Positions 1 to 7,736 of a stretch of 24,680 bases of DNA are shown here, one piece after another. Under the pieces are notes generated by a model. The model did not search any database. It had not been told where the DNA came from and saw only the letters and a list, made by a program, of their open reading frames with translations. The first letter of the stretch is position 1. Each line of letters starts with the position of its first letter. The DNA comes from an uncultured Eubacteriales bacterium. Lineage in GTDB: Bacteria > Bacillota > Clostridia > Oscillospirales > Acutalibacteraceae. Made by a program: the position numbers and the translations under genes. The DNA lies in NCBI GenBank assembly GCA_948968885.1, contig CAREUR010000016.1, positions 1 through 24,680 of the forward strand, written 5' to 3'.

Positions 1-128
1 TACGATTCTCTCTTTCGTTTCCGAAATTTAAGAACTTTCTTCTCAAGAAATTACGGGTCTTTTTTGTCATCGTTGTTTAATTTTCAAGGTCCTTCGTCGC
101 CACAATTCCTCGTCCGCGGCAACGTGAT
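1..128 (-). other. 5' leader of an rRNA operon (rRNA gene beyond window edge)
   Basis: On the minus strand, 73-92 reads GGACCTTGAAAATTAAACAA. This closely resembles the boxA-like element that precedes 16S rRNA in Bacillus and many Clostridia (TTGAAAACTAAACA type). Two small inverted repeats follow: TTTCTT-CTC-AAGAAA at 36-50, and TTTCG/CGAAA around a 4-base loop at 13-26. The rRNA sequence itself is not in the window. Because the box lies about 40 bases behind a strong promoter, this is more likely the leader before 16S than the 16S-23S spacer, where similar boxes also occur. Confidence 0.7.
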
Positions 129-132
129 TATT

Positions 133-161
133 ATTTTATCATGCCCTTTCCCCTTTGTCAA
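133..161 (-). promoter_or_regulatory. Strong sigma-A promoter of an rRNA operon
   Basis: On the minus strand there is a perfect -35 TTGACA (156-161), a 17-base spacer and a -10 TAAAAT (133-138) preceded by TG one base upstream (extended -10). Upstream of the -35, about 162-205, the minus strand is a run of A tracts resembling an UP element. The predicted transcript starts near 126-128 and reads left into a conserved rRNA leader box at 73-92. Near-consensus hexamers, A-tract UP element and leader box together indicate a ribosomal RNA promoter. Confidence 0.8.
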
Positions 162-307
162 CTAATTTTTTGTGTTTTTTTACTTATTTTTTATTTTTGT
201 TTTCATCAATAAAAAACAAGCGGTTTGTGCAAGTTTTTTGTATTTTTTAATTAATATTGACACTCTCAATTTTCCTACAAAATTCGCTACAAAATTTTAA
301 CTTTCCC
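162..307. other. AT-rich intergenic region between sigE and the rRNA promoter
   Basis: This stretch is very AT-rich and holds no gene. It contains the A-tract region upstream of the rRNA promoter. It also has a 12-base-period imperfect tandem repeat, CTACAAAATT at 275-284 and again at 287-296, just downstream of the sigE stop. I see no GC-rich hairpin with a U-tract that would act as an intrinsic terminator for sigE. Confidence 0.5.
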
Positions 308-1030
308 TCAGCAGACGCGCTCTAGGTCCCTTTTTAGCCTCTCGATTATCCTTTTTTCCAACCGAGAAATATACGACTGAGAAATCCCCAAAGAATCGGC
401 CACTTCCTTTTGAGTATGCTCCTGGTGCCCGTAGAGCCCAAATCTCAGCTCCATGATGCTGCGCTCTCGGCTAGAAAGCTTCGATACCGCATTCAGCAAA
501 ACCTGACACTCCGCCTCCTGCTCTATGCGCTTATTAACAACGTCCTGCTCGCTGCCCAAAACATCGGAGAGCAGCAATTCGTTGCCCTCCCAATCCACGT
601 TGAGCGGCTCATCTATCGAGAACTCATTTTTAATCTGCGAGCTTTTTCTAAGGTACATCAAAATCTCGTTCTCTATACAGCGGGAGGCGTACGTCGCAAG
701 CTTAATGTTTTTTTCGGGGCAAAAGGTATTAACGGCTTTGATGAGGCCGATTGTACCGATAGAAATCAGGTCTTCCACGTTTATTCCGGCCGAGTCAAAC
801 TTTTTGGCAATATAAACCACTAGCCTCAAATTGTGCGTGATGAGCGGCTCTCTGGCGTTTTTTACGCCGTTTTTTATATCGTTTATAATTTTCAGTTCTT
901 GAGCTCTGGTTAACGGCGGCGGCAGCGTCTCTGAGCCATTTATGTAGTGAATTTCTTCGATTAAATTTAATTTTCTTAAAATATGTAATACGCAAACTTT
1001 AATTTTGCTTAAAATGCGATAAAACCTCAT
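308..1030 (-). CDS. sigE: RNA polymerase sporulation sigma factor pro-sigma-E
   Basis: This is the early mother-cell sigma factor of endospore formation. It is made as an inactive precursor and activated by SpoIIGA. The 240-residue protein has the full family layout. A basic/hydrophobic pro-sequence (about residues 1-28) is followed by the conserved junction HYINGSETLPPP. Region 2 contains NLRLVVYIAKKF and DLISIGTIGLIKAVNTF, and region 4 ends in the helix-turn-helix TQKEVADSLGISQSYISRLE. The length matches Bacillus SigE (about 239). The start is ATG at 1030 with GGAG about 10 bases upstream, inside the 15-base gap after spoIIGA, so the two genes are co-transcribed. In many clostridia sigG comes next; here sigE is followed by an rRNA promoter. 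Assignment to SigE over SigK rests on the spoIIGA neighbour and the sequence of the junction. Confidence 0.96.
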   Translation of the reverse strand: MRFYRILSKIKVCVLHILRKLNLIEEIHYINGSETLPPPLTRAQELKIINDIKNGVKNAREPLITHNLRLVVYIAKKFDSAGINVEDLISIGTIGLIKAVNTFCPEKNIKLATYASRCIENEILMYLRKSSQIKNEFSIDEPLNVDWEGNELLLSDVLGSEQDVVNKRIEQEAECQVLLNAVSKLSSRERSIMELRFGLYGHQEHTQKEVADSLGISQSYISRLEKRIIERLKRDLERVC

Positions 1031-1045
1031 GATTTGTGGCTCCTT

Positions 1046-1939
1046 TTACTCTATAAGTTCCGAATTAATCAACGCTTGGCACTCATTGTTAAATATTTTT
1101 TCGCTGCAAACCGCGACGTAAGCGTCTTTTTCTATGTTTTGAGTTTTTGATAGTACTTTTATACTACTCGCCTTAAAGGCCGGTAATAAGCCATCTCCAG
1201 AGATAGTCTTAAACGGAACCAACCTAAATCCGCTAAGCCGCGGTGACGGTGCCTCATAAATCTGCATAGCCGTAGCCGCAATATTGACGCTGCTCACACA
1301 AAAATACTCTCTTAGCTGGGCTGGCAAAATCGCCTCTACAAATTGACGCTGCGCAACTATCACTGGCAGGCCAGAAAACGGCTCTTTTAGCGTGTTGCCT
1401 GTATCCACCTTTGCCTTTAAAATCACGGATTTCCCCTCAAACTCTATGAGCACATCGCAATCCGTCTGGGCTAAAACGTCTTGCCGGCCCACGGTTTTAT
1501 GTATTAATCGTATTGCCAAATATGACGCAAACGTCGCCAAGACTAGAAACAGCGGGGACAAATTAAGGTATATCATGCTGTTGTTGATGAAGATTCCGTT
1601 TGGGGTGACAAAATACCAGAGGAAAAATATGATTCCGCCAAAAAGAAAGTTCACTCCATAAAACGTCATAAACGCCTTTAAAAAGAGCTTTAAGCTAACC
1701 CATTTAAATGCCAAAAGGACTATCGAAGCAGACATTACAAGTTTAATAAGTAAGGATAACGCCCAATTTACGGGCGGCAACAATATTGTCAACGAATAGA
1801 TGGCCCCTACAGAGGCCGATAATATCAGCTTTTTGCGGATGAGCGTCAGGTTTAAAATTTTGGATACCGACAAAAGCAAAAAATAATTCATAAAAATGTT
1901 TACGCAAATAAGGACATCAACATATATGGCTTGCTTCAT
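1046..1939 (-). CDS. spoIIGA: Sigma-E processing peptidase SpoIIGA
   Basis: This is the membrane-bound aspartic protease that removes the pro-sequence of sigma-E after septation, under control of the forespore signal protein SpoIIR (family knowledge). The 297-residue protein begins MKQAIYVDVL. It has about five hydrophobic segments between residues 10 and 145 and then a soluble C-terminal half. The catalytic motif DTGN is at 179-182, close to the known active Asp183 of Bacillus SpoIIGA, and is followed by the conserved EPFSGLPV. It lies immediately upstream of sigE, which fixes the identification. The ATG start at 1939 has only a modest Shine-Dalgarno sequence (GGGGTGAG). A separate 113-base upstream gap after uvrA carries possible Spo0A boxes, so the pair probably has its own promoter. 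Confidence 0.96.
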   Translation of the reverse strand: MKQAIYVDVLICVNIFMNYFLLLSVSKILNLTLIRKKLILSASVGAIYSLTILLPPVNWALSLLIKLVMSASIVLLAFKWVSLKLFLKAFMTFYGVNFLFGGIIFFLWYFVTPNGIFINNSMIYLNLSPLFLVLATFASYLAIRLIHKTVGRQDVLAQTDCDVLIEFEGKSVILKAKVDTGNTLKEPFSGLPVIVAQRQFVEAILPAQLREYFCVSSVNIAATAMQIYEAPSPRLSGFRLVPFKTISGDGLLPAFKASSIKVLSKTQNIEKDAYVAVCSEKIFNNECQALINSELIE

Positions 1940-1964
1940 ATCTCACCCCAAACTCTAGCCGATT

Positions 1965-2024
1965 TTTATAGTAAAGATATCACTCAAACCACATATATTG
2001 TGTCGTAATCTGTATCGTGCCGAT
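1965..2024 (-). promoter_or_regulatory. Candidate spoIIGA-sigE promoter with Spo0A-box-like sequences
   Basis: Two near-matches to the Spo0A box TGNCGAA lie in the same orientation on the plus strand: TGTCGTA at 2001-2007 and TGCCGAT at 2018-2024, each with one mismatch. A possible -10, TATAAA, is on the minus strand at 1965-1970, placing the boxes roughly at -46 and -63. Spo0A activates the Bacillus spoIIG promoter from sites in this zone. No good -35 is visible. The motifs are short and degenerate, so this is tentative. Confidence 0.35.
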
Positions 2025-2052
2025 AAATATTTTTGTAGATTCGCTTATAATC

Positions 2053-4884
2053 TTATTTTTTATCAAGAAAATTCTTTAAATACTGCCCGGTGTAGGACTT
2101 TTCTACCTTGCAAACTTCCTCCGGCGTACCCTGTGCAATTATTTGTCCGCCGTTGTCACCGCCCTCTGGCCCCAAGTCTATTATATAATCCGCGGTTTTT
2201 ATTAAGTCGAGGTTGTGCTCAATCACCAGCACGGTGTTGCCCGCATCTACCAGGCGCTGCAGCACGTCTATTAACTTATGAACGTCGGCGATGTGAAGGC
2301 CTGTTGTTGGTTCGTCCAGCACATAGATAGTCTTTCCGGTAGCTCTTTTAGAAAGCTCCGACGCAAGCTTGACTCTTTGGGCCTCTCCGCCAGAGAGTGT
2401 AGTAGCCGACTGCCCCAGCTTAACGTAGCCCAAGCCTACGTCGCAGAGCGTCTGTAACTTGCGAGCTATCTTCGGAATGTTCGAGAAAAACGCAGCCGCC
2501 TCTTCTACGGTCATCTCAAGCACGTCGTATATGTTCTTGCCCTTGTAGCAAATGCTCAAAGTCTCTCGATCATACCGCTGGCCCTTGCAAATATCGCAAG
2601 GCACGTAAATGTCTGGCAAAAAGTGCATCTCTATTTTTACCAGGCCGTCCCCTTGGCAAGCCTCGCAGCGGCCACCTTTTACATTGAACGAAAACCTGCT
2701 ACTCTTGAACCCTTTCACTTTGGCGTCGTTTGTGGCAGCAAAAAGCTCACGGATGTCCGAAAAAACGCCAGTATAAGTCGCAGGGTTCGACCTTGGCGTG
2801 CGCCCGATTGGAGCTTGATTTATATCTATGATTTTGTCAAGATTCTCGACTCCGGTGATCTTTTTATGACTGCCGGGCTTCTTTTTGGCGCCGTTTAGCT
2901 GCCAGGCCAAGCTTTTATACAAAATTTCGTTTACAAGCGAAGACTTGCCCGAGCCCGAAACGCCGGTGACGCAGACGAATTGCCCAAGCGGAATCTCAAC
3001 ATCGATGTCTTTCAAATTATTCTGAGAAGCGCCAAAAATCTTAATTTTCTTGCCATTGCCCTTTCTTCTTTTTGCAGGAACGGCCACAGACCGCTTCCCG
3101 CTTAAATATTGGCCGGTAACCGAATTCTCGCACGCCTTTATAGCCTCAATATTCCCACAGCAGACCACCTCTCCGCCGTGCATTCCGGCGCCAGGGCCAA
3201 TGTCCACAATATAATCCGCCGCGTACATCGTATCTTCGTCGTGCTCCACCACAATCACCGTATTGCCGATGTCTCGGAGCCTTTTTAACGTTGCCAGGAG
3301 TTTGTCGTTGTCCCGCTGGTGCAGCCCGATGCTCGGCTCGTCCAGGATGTAAAGCACGCCCATTAGCGAGGAGCCTATTTGCGTTGCCAGGCGGATCCGC
3401 TGGCTTTCTCCCCCCGAAAGTGTTCCCGATTCTCTCGCCAGAGTGAGGTATTCGAGCCCCACGCTCTTTAAAAAGCCCAGTCTCTCTTTGATTTCTTTGA
3501 TTATTTCCGCTGCGATCATCTGCTCTTTTTTGGTCAACTTGAGGTTGTCGATAAATTCTAAAGTCTTAACGATCGACTTGCGGCAAAGCTCGCTTATGTT
3601 GATGCCCCCCACCGTTACGGCCAGGCTCTCTGGCGACAGTCTCTCTCCGTGGCAGCTATCGCAAGGAATCGTGCTCATGTAAGCCTCAATGTCCTCCTTG
3701 ACAAAGCCGCTGTTAGAGTCGCGGTATCTGCGCTCCAGGTTGTTTATGATCCCCTCAAACGCCGCACTATACGAGAATTTGGCCTTGTCGCTCTCCCTAA
3801 CAATTCGCATTTTCTCGCCCTTGGAGCCATACAAGAGAACGTCAATTACCTCCGGTGGCAAGTCCTTAAGCGGCGTGTCGAGCGAAAAGCCGTATTTTTT
3901 AGCCAAGGCCTCATAATACATCCTCGCAATGCTGGAGTCGCTGTCCGAAGACCAGCCGTAGGCCTTGATGGCGCCTTGGTTTATCGATAAATCCTTATTT
4001 GACAAAATAATCTCAGGATCAATGCGCATAAAAATTCCCAGTCCCGTGCATTTTTTGCACGCGCCCTGAGGGCTATTAAACGAAAACATGCGCGGAGTCA
4101 GCTCTTCTATGCTCGTTCCATGGTCTGGGCATGCATAATTTTGAGAAAACAGAATGTCCTCTCCCTCAACAATGCTGGCAACTATAAGTCCGTTAGAGAG
4201 CTCGCTGGCCGTCTCAATGGAATCCGCCAGCCTCGAACGAACATCATCCTTTATAACAAGCCGATCGACCACAACTTCGATGGTGTGCTTTTTGTTTTTC
4301 TCGAGCTTTATCTCCTCCGACAAATCATAAACAACCCCGTCCACACGCACCCGAACGTATCCGTTTTTGCGGGCATCTTTCAGCTCCTTAACGTGCTCTC
4401 CCTTGCGGCCACGGACTATCGGTGACAAAATCTGCAGCTTTGTGCCCCGGTCCAGAGCCATTATCCGGTCAACAATCTGGTCAACGGTCTGCTGCTTGAT
4501 CTCTTTACCACAGATCGGGCAGTGCGGCACGCCTATTCGCGCGTACAAAAGCCGCAAATAATCGTAAATCTCAGTAACGGTTCCAACCGTAGAGCGCGGA
4601 TTCTTCGATGTAGTCTTTTGGTCAATAGAGACCGCGGGCGACAGCCCCTCAATGTTCTCCACGGCAGGCTTTTCCATCCGCCCCAAGAACTGCCGCGCGT
4701 ACGACGTCAACGACTCCACATATCTGCGCTGCCCCTCGGCATAAATTGTGTCAAAAGCGAGCGAAGATTTGCCCGAGCCTGACAGCCCCGTGATTACGAC
4801 CAGCTTGTCCCGCGGAATCGTCACATCGATGTTTTTAAGATTGTGCTCTCTGGCGCCCTTCACAACAATATTATTGTTCAACAA
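2053..4884 (-). CDS. uvrA: UvrABC system protein A (excinuclease ATPase subunit)
   Basis: UvrA is the damage-recognition ATPase of nucleotide excision repair; it loads UvrB on damaged DNA. The protein has 943 residues, typical for the family. The first Walker A is GLSGSGKSS (33-41) and the first signature LSGGES is at 489-494. The second Walker A is GVSGSGKSS (641-649) and the second signature LSGGEA is at 830-835. Zinc-type Cys pairs include CPIC near 122, CDSC near 408, and C740/C743 with C763/C766. The zinc module normally written CxxC-x19-CxxC reads C252-P-D-H255 followed by C276/C279, so one Cys is replaced by His. The start is TTG at 4884 or the next codon, TTG at 4881, behind GGGGGAG; there is no ATG nearby. 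It lies 44 bases downstream of uvrB and is probably in the same operon. Confidence 0.97.
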   Translation of the reverse strand: MLNNNIVVKGAREHNLKNIDVTIPRDKLVVITGLSGSGKSSLAFDTIYAEGQRRYVESLTSYARQFLGRMEKPAVENIEGLSPAVSIDQKTTSKNPRSTVGTVTEIYDYLRLLYARIGVPHCPICGKEIKQQTVDQIVDRIMALDRGTKLQILSPIVRGRKGEHVKELKDARKNGYVRVRVDGVVYDLSEEIKLEKNKKHTIEVVVDRLVIKDDVRSRLADSIETASELSNGLIVASIVEGEDILFSQNYACPDHGTSIEELTPRMFSFNSPQGACKKCTGLGIFMRIDPEIILSNKDLSINQGAIKAYGWSSDSDSSIARMYYEALAKKYGFSLDTPLKDLPPEVIDVLLYGSKGEKMRIVRESDKAKFSYSAAFEGIINNLERRYRDSNSGFVKEDIEAYMSTIPCDSCHGERLSPESLAVTVGGINISELCRKSIVKTLEFIDNLKLTKKEQMIAAEIIKEIKERLGFLKSVGLEYLTLARESGTLSGGESQRIRLATQIGSSLMGVLYILDEPSIGLHQRDNDKLLATLKRLRDIGNTVIVVEHDEDTMYAADYIVDIGPGAGMHGGEVVCCGNIEAIKACENSVTGQYLSGKRSVAVPAKRRKGNGKKIKIFGASQNNLKDIDVEIPLGQFVCVTGVSGSGKSSLVNEILYKSLAWQLNGAKKKPGSHKKITGVENLDKIIDINQAPIGRTPRSNPATYTGVFSDIRELFAATNDAKVKGFKSSRFSFNVKGGRCEACQGDGLVKIEMHFLPDIYVPCDICKGQRYDRETLSICYKGKNIYDVLEMTVEEAAAFFSNIPKIARKLQTLCDVGLGYVKLGQSATTLSGGEAQRVKLASELSKRATGKTIYVLDEPTTGLHIADVHKLIDVLQRLVDAGNTVLVIEHNLDLIKTADYIIDLGPEGGDNGGQIIAQGTPEEVCKVEKSYTGQYLKNFLDKK

Positions 4885-4928
4885 AAATTCTCCCCCTAGA
4901 TTCCTCTAAGCTTCTCAGGCTTTTTAAT

Positions 4929-6887
4929 TTATTCTGATTTTCGCAGTTCTTCGATTTTATTGCGCAAAAAGGCCGCGTGTTCGAACTCCAAGAGCTTTGC
5001 TGCCGCCTTCATCTCTCGTTCCAGCTCCAAAATTAGCGCGCTCTTCTGACTTTCGCTCAACTTTTTCTTTACTTTTTCTTCGGTCTTCTCGTGCGAAGAA
5101 ATCTCCAAAATATCCGCAACCTTCTTTACGATGGTCTTCGGCACGATTCTGTGCTTCGCGTTGTACTCAAGCTGTATCTTTCGCCGGCGTTCGGTCTCTT
5201 TGATGGCGTTCTCCATCGACGGTGTGACGGAGTCCGCGTACATTATGACTTGTCCGTTCGCGTTTCTGGCCGCACGGCCTATCGTCTGTATCAACGACTG
5301 TTCTGACCTCAAAAAGCCCTCTTTGTCCGCGTCCAAAATCGCAACCAGCGAGACTTCCGGGATGTCCAGCCCTTCTCGCAGCAAGTTGATTCCGACCAGC
5401 ACGTCGAATTCTCCCAGCCGCAAATCCCGCACAATCTCCATGCGCTCGACCGTGTCGATTCCAGAATGCATGTAGCGCACCTTTATTCCTACCTCCTGCA
5501 GGTAAGACGTCAAATCCTCGGCCATTTTCTTGGTCAATGTCGTCACCAACACCCGATTTTTCTGCTCGACCCGCTTGTTTATCTCCGCAATGAGGTCGTC
5601 AATTTGTCCGTCCACCGGCTTAACGATCACCTCCGGATCCACAAGGCCTGTCGGCCGAATCACCTGCTCCACGATCTGTGTGCCTTTTTCTCTTTCAAAA
5701 TCCCCTGGCGTTGCGCTAACAAAAACAACCTGATTAACTTTTTTATAGAATTCATCGAAGGTTAGCGGCCGGTTATCATACGCCGATGGCAACCTAAAGC
5801 CATAGTCAATTAAATTTTGCTTGCGGGACCGGTCCCCAGCGTACATTGCTCGCACCTGTGGCAGCGTAACGTGCGACTCATCCACAAACATCAAAAAATC
5901 CCTTGGAAAATAGTCCAGCAGCGTGAATGGCGCTTCTCCCGGCGCCCTGCCAGACAAAATCCGCGAATAATTCTCTATCCCCTTGCAAAAGCCGACCTCC
6001 TCTAGCATCTCGATATCATACCGCGTCCGCTGCTCTATCCGCTGCGCTTCCAGAAACTTATCATTATCGCGAAAGAAGTCAATTCGCCGCGTAAGCTCAT
6101 TTTCTATTTTCAAAACAGCCTGAGGCAGCTTTTCTTTCGGCACAATATAGTGCGAGGCCGGGAATATCGCCATGTGTTTGACAATCGCCTTAACTTCGCC
6201 AGTCAGCGGGCTCACTTCGCTTATCTTATCAATTTCATCGCCAAAAAATTCTACTCGAACCACGGTATCGCTTGAAACCGCCGGGAAAATCTCCACAACG
6301 TCGCCGCGAACTCTAAATTTGTTCCTAGTCAAGTTCACGTCATTGCGCTCATACTGCAGCTCCACGAGCTTTTTCAAAATCTCATCACGACTTTTGTTCA
6401 TTCCCGGCCGCAGCGAAATAACCATATTGCGGTAATCAACCGGGTCGCCAAGGTTATATATGCACGACACGCTCGAAACGATAATGACATCTCTCCGCTC
6501 CGATAGCGCAGAAGTCGCAGAGTGACGCAGTTTGTCGATCTCTTCATTAACCGAAGAATCCTTCTCTATATAGGTGTCCGTAGCGGCAACGTAGGATTCC
6601 GGCTTGTAATAATCGTAGTACGACACAAAATATTCTACGGCGTTGTCGGGAAAAAACTCTCTAAACTCCGAGCAAAGCTGCGCTGCCAACGTCTTATTGT
6701 GCACCAAAACCAATGCAGGCCGGTTCAACTGGGCAATCACATTCGCCATGGTAAACGTCTTGCCCGAGCCCGTAACGCCCAACAACGTCTGCTCCTTATA
6801 GCCATCATTAATGCCCTCAACCAGCGCCTCAATCGCTTTGGGTTGATCTCCGGTTGGCTTGTAGGCCGATCTTAACTTGAATTTCAT
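4929..6887 (-). CDS. uvrB: UvrABC system protein B (excinuclease helicase-like subunit)
   Basis: UvrB verifies DNA damage after delivery by UvrA and then recruits UvrC. The 652-residue protein has the normal full length. Walker A LLGVTGSGKT is at 35-44. The damage-probing beta-hairpin region with YFVSYYDYYKPESYV starts near 86. A DESH box, helicase motifs (VFVSATPG, QTIGRAARN) and a C-terminal UVR domain (about 612-650) that contacts UvrC are also present. ATG at 6887 is preceded by a weak GGTGTG. The gene starts 16 bases after the radC stop and ends 44 bases before uvrA, so radC-uvrB-uvrA look like one transcription unit. I saw no LexA-type operator in front of it. Confidence 0.97.
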   Translation of the reverse strand: MKFKLRSAYKPTGDQPKAIEALVEGINDGYKEQTLLGVTGSGKTFTMANVIAQLNRPALVLVHNKTLAAQLCSEFREFFPDNAVEYFVSYYDYYKPESYVAATDTYIEKDSSVNEEIDKLRHSATSALSERRDVIIVSSVSCIYNLGDPVDYRNMVISLRPGMNKSRDEILKKLVELQYERNDVNLTRNKFRVRGDVVEIFPAVSSDTVVRVEFFGDEIDKISEVSPLTGEVKAIVKHMAIFPASHYIVPKEKLPQAVLKIENELTRRIDFFRDNDKFLEAQRIEQRTRYDIEMLEEVGFCKGIENYSRILSGRAPGEAPFTLLDYFPRDFLMFVDESHVTLPQVRAMYAGDRSRKQNLIDYGFRLPSAYDNRPLTFDEFYKKVNQVVFVSATPGDFEREKGTQIVEQVIRPTGLVDPEVIVKPVDGQIDDLIAEINKRVEQKNRVLVTTLTKKMAEDLTSYLQEVGIKVRYMHSGIDTVERMEIVRDLRLGEFDVLVGINLLREGLDIPEVSLVAILDADKEGFLRSEQSLIQTIGRAARNANGQVIMYADSVTPSMENAIKETERRRKIQLEYNAKHRIVPKTIVKKVADILEISSHEKTEEKVKKKLSESQKSALILELEREMKAAAKLLEFEHAAFLRNKIEELRKSE

Positions 6888-6903
6888 TCTGCATCACACC
6901 TTG

Positions 6904-7581
6904 CTACAAGATTTGCTTGCCAAGCTCGCTGTCCGCAATAGAGACATAATCGTCGTCCGCAACAATTATGTGGTCCACAAGCCGGACGTCCACTAGCTTC
7001 AGCGCATTTTTAATCTCAATAGTCGTCTCAATGTCCTCCCGAGAGGGCAAAGCGATTCCGCTTGGATGGTTATGCGCGATGATTGCCTTCGTGGCGCTAA
7101 ACTTGAGAGCAAGCTCGATGATGTCCCTAATATGAAAATTCGTTGTACCAAAAGAACCCTGAGCTATCACGTCGCAAAGCACCAGATTTCGCTTAGCGTC
7201 AAACAACGCCAAAATAACGTGCTCTTTGATTCTGCCGATAAACTTGTTCAAAATCATCTGCTCTATCTGCGTTTTGGTCAGCCTTTTATTATTTATTTTG
7301 TAATTTTTCTCGGCATATACTCGGCTCAACTTAGAAATCAGCTTAATCAAAATCGCGCAAGATTCGCCAATTCCGTTTACTTTCAAAAGGCTACTCATTG
7401 GGGCATCAAAGACTTGTGGCAACGAGCCAAAACTGTCAATAAGCCGATGCGCCAGTTCGTTTGTGTCTTTTCGCGGAATGCCATAAAACAAGAGCATCTC
7501 CAAAAGTTCGTGCGGCTCCAACGCGTCCGCGCCGTACTTTATAAACTTCTTCTTAATGCGCTCTCTGTGCCCGCTGTGCAA
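6904..7581 (-). CDS. radC: RadC/JAB-domain DNA repair-associated protein
   Basis: This is a RadC-family protein of 225 residues, the family's normal length. A helix-hairpin-helix-like segment (LLKVNGIGES, about 65-74) precedes the MPN/JAB domain. The JAMM metal motif is intact: H170 and H172 in AHNHPSG, then S180 and D183. The molecular role of RadC is not settled, although the fold suggests a metal-dependent hydrolase. The start is TTG at 7581, with GGAGG (7590-7594) 8 bases upstream; no closer ATG exists. It is the first gene of the radC-uvrB-uvrA unit, with a sigma-A promoter about 60 bases upstream. Confidence 0.93.
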   Translation of the reverse strand: MHSGHRERIKKKFIKYGADALEPHELLEMLLFYGIPRKDTNELAHRLIDSFGSLPQVFDAPMSSLLKVNGIGESCAILIKLISKLSRVYAEKNYKINNKRLTKTQIEQMILNKFIGRIKEHVILALFDAKRNLVLCDVIAQGSFGTTNFHIRDIIELALKFSATKAIIAHNHPSGIALPSREDIETTIEIKNALKLVDVRLVDHIIVADDDYVSIADSELGKQIL

Positions 7582-7587
7582 TCAAAG

Positions 7588-7595
7588 CACCTCCC
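7588..7595 (-). promoter_or_regulatory. Shine-Dalgarno deciding the TTG start of radC
   Basis: The minus strand reads GGGAGGTG, with its GGAGG core 8 bases before the TTG at 7581. This is optimal spacing, so TTG is supported as the true start. Confidence 0.8.
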
Positions 7596-7643
7596 ATCTT
7601 GCGCCCAAAACAAGGCCTGCATATTTTTTCTAAAATTGTGTTT

Positions 7644-7672
7644 ATTATACAATAACTTGCTCAAAATGAAAA
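7644..7672 (-). promoter_or_regulatory. Sigma-A promoter of the radC-uvrB-uvrA unit
   Basis: On the minus strand, -10 TATAAT (7644-7649, consensus) lies 17 bases from -35 TTTTCA (7667-7672, 4 of 6 matches). The predicted start is near 7637, giving a leader of about 55 bases before the TTG of radC. It diverges from the promoter of the pseudouridine synthase gene. Confidence 0.6.
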
Positions 7673-7692
7673 GTGTGTGAGTCCCAAAAACA

Positions 7693-7701
7693 TGGTATAA
7701 T
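7693..7701 (+). promoter_or_regulatory. Extended -10 promoter of the RluA-family gene
   Basis: TGGTATAAT has a consensus TATAAT at 7696-7701 with a TGn extension. The position 17 bases upstream (GTGTGT) is not a recognisable -35, so this would be an extended -10 promoter. The start is expected near 7708, about 30 bases before the gene. GGGGAG at 7722-7727 is the Shine-Dalgarno sequence. Confidence 0.6.
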
Positions 7702-7736
7702 AATAAAACTTTAGCAACGATGGGGAGCGCCAAATT

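Noticed and set aside
7582..7736. LexA/SOS operator before radC-uvrB-uvrA
   Set aside because: No GAAC-N4-GTTC or close variant is visible in the divergent gap or just before uvrB.
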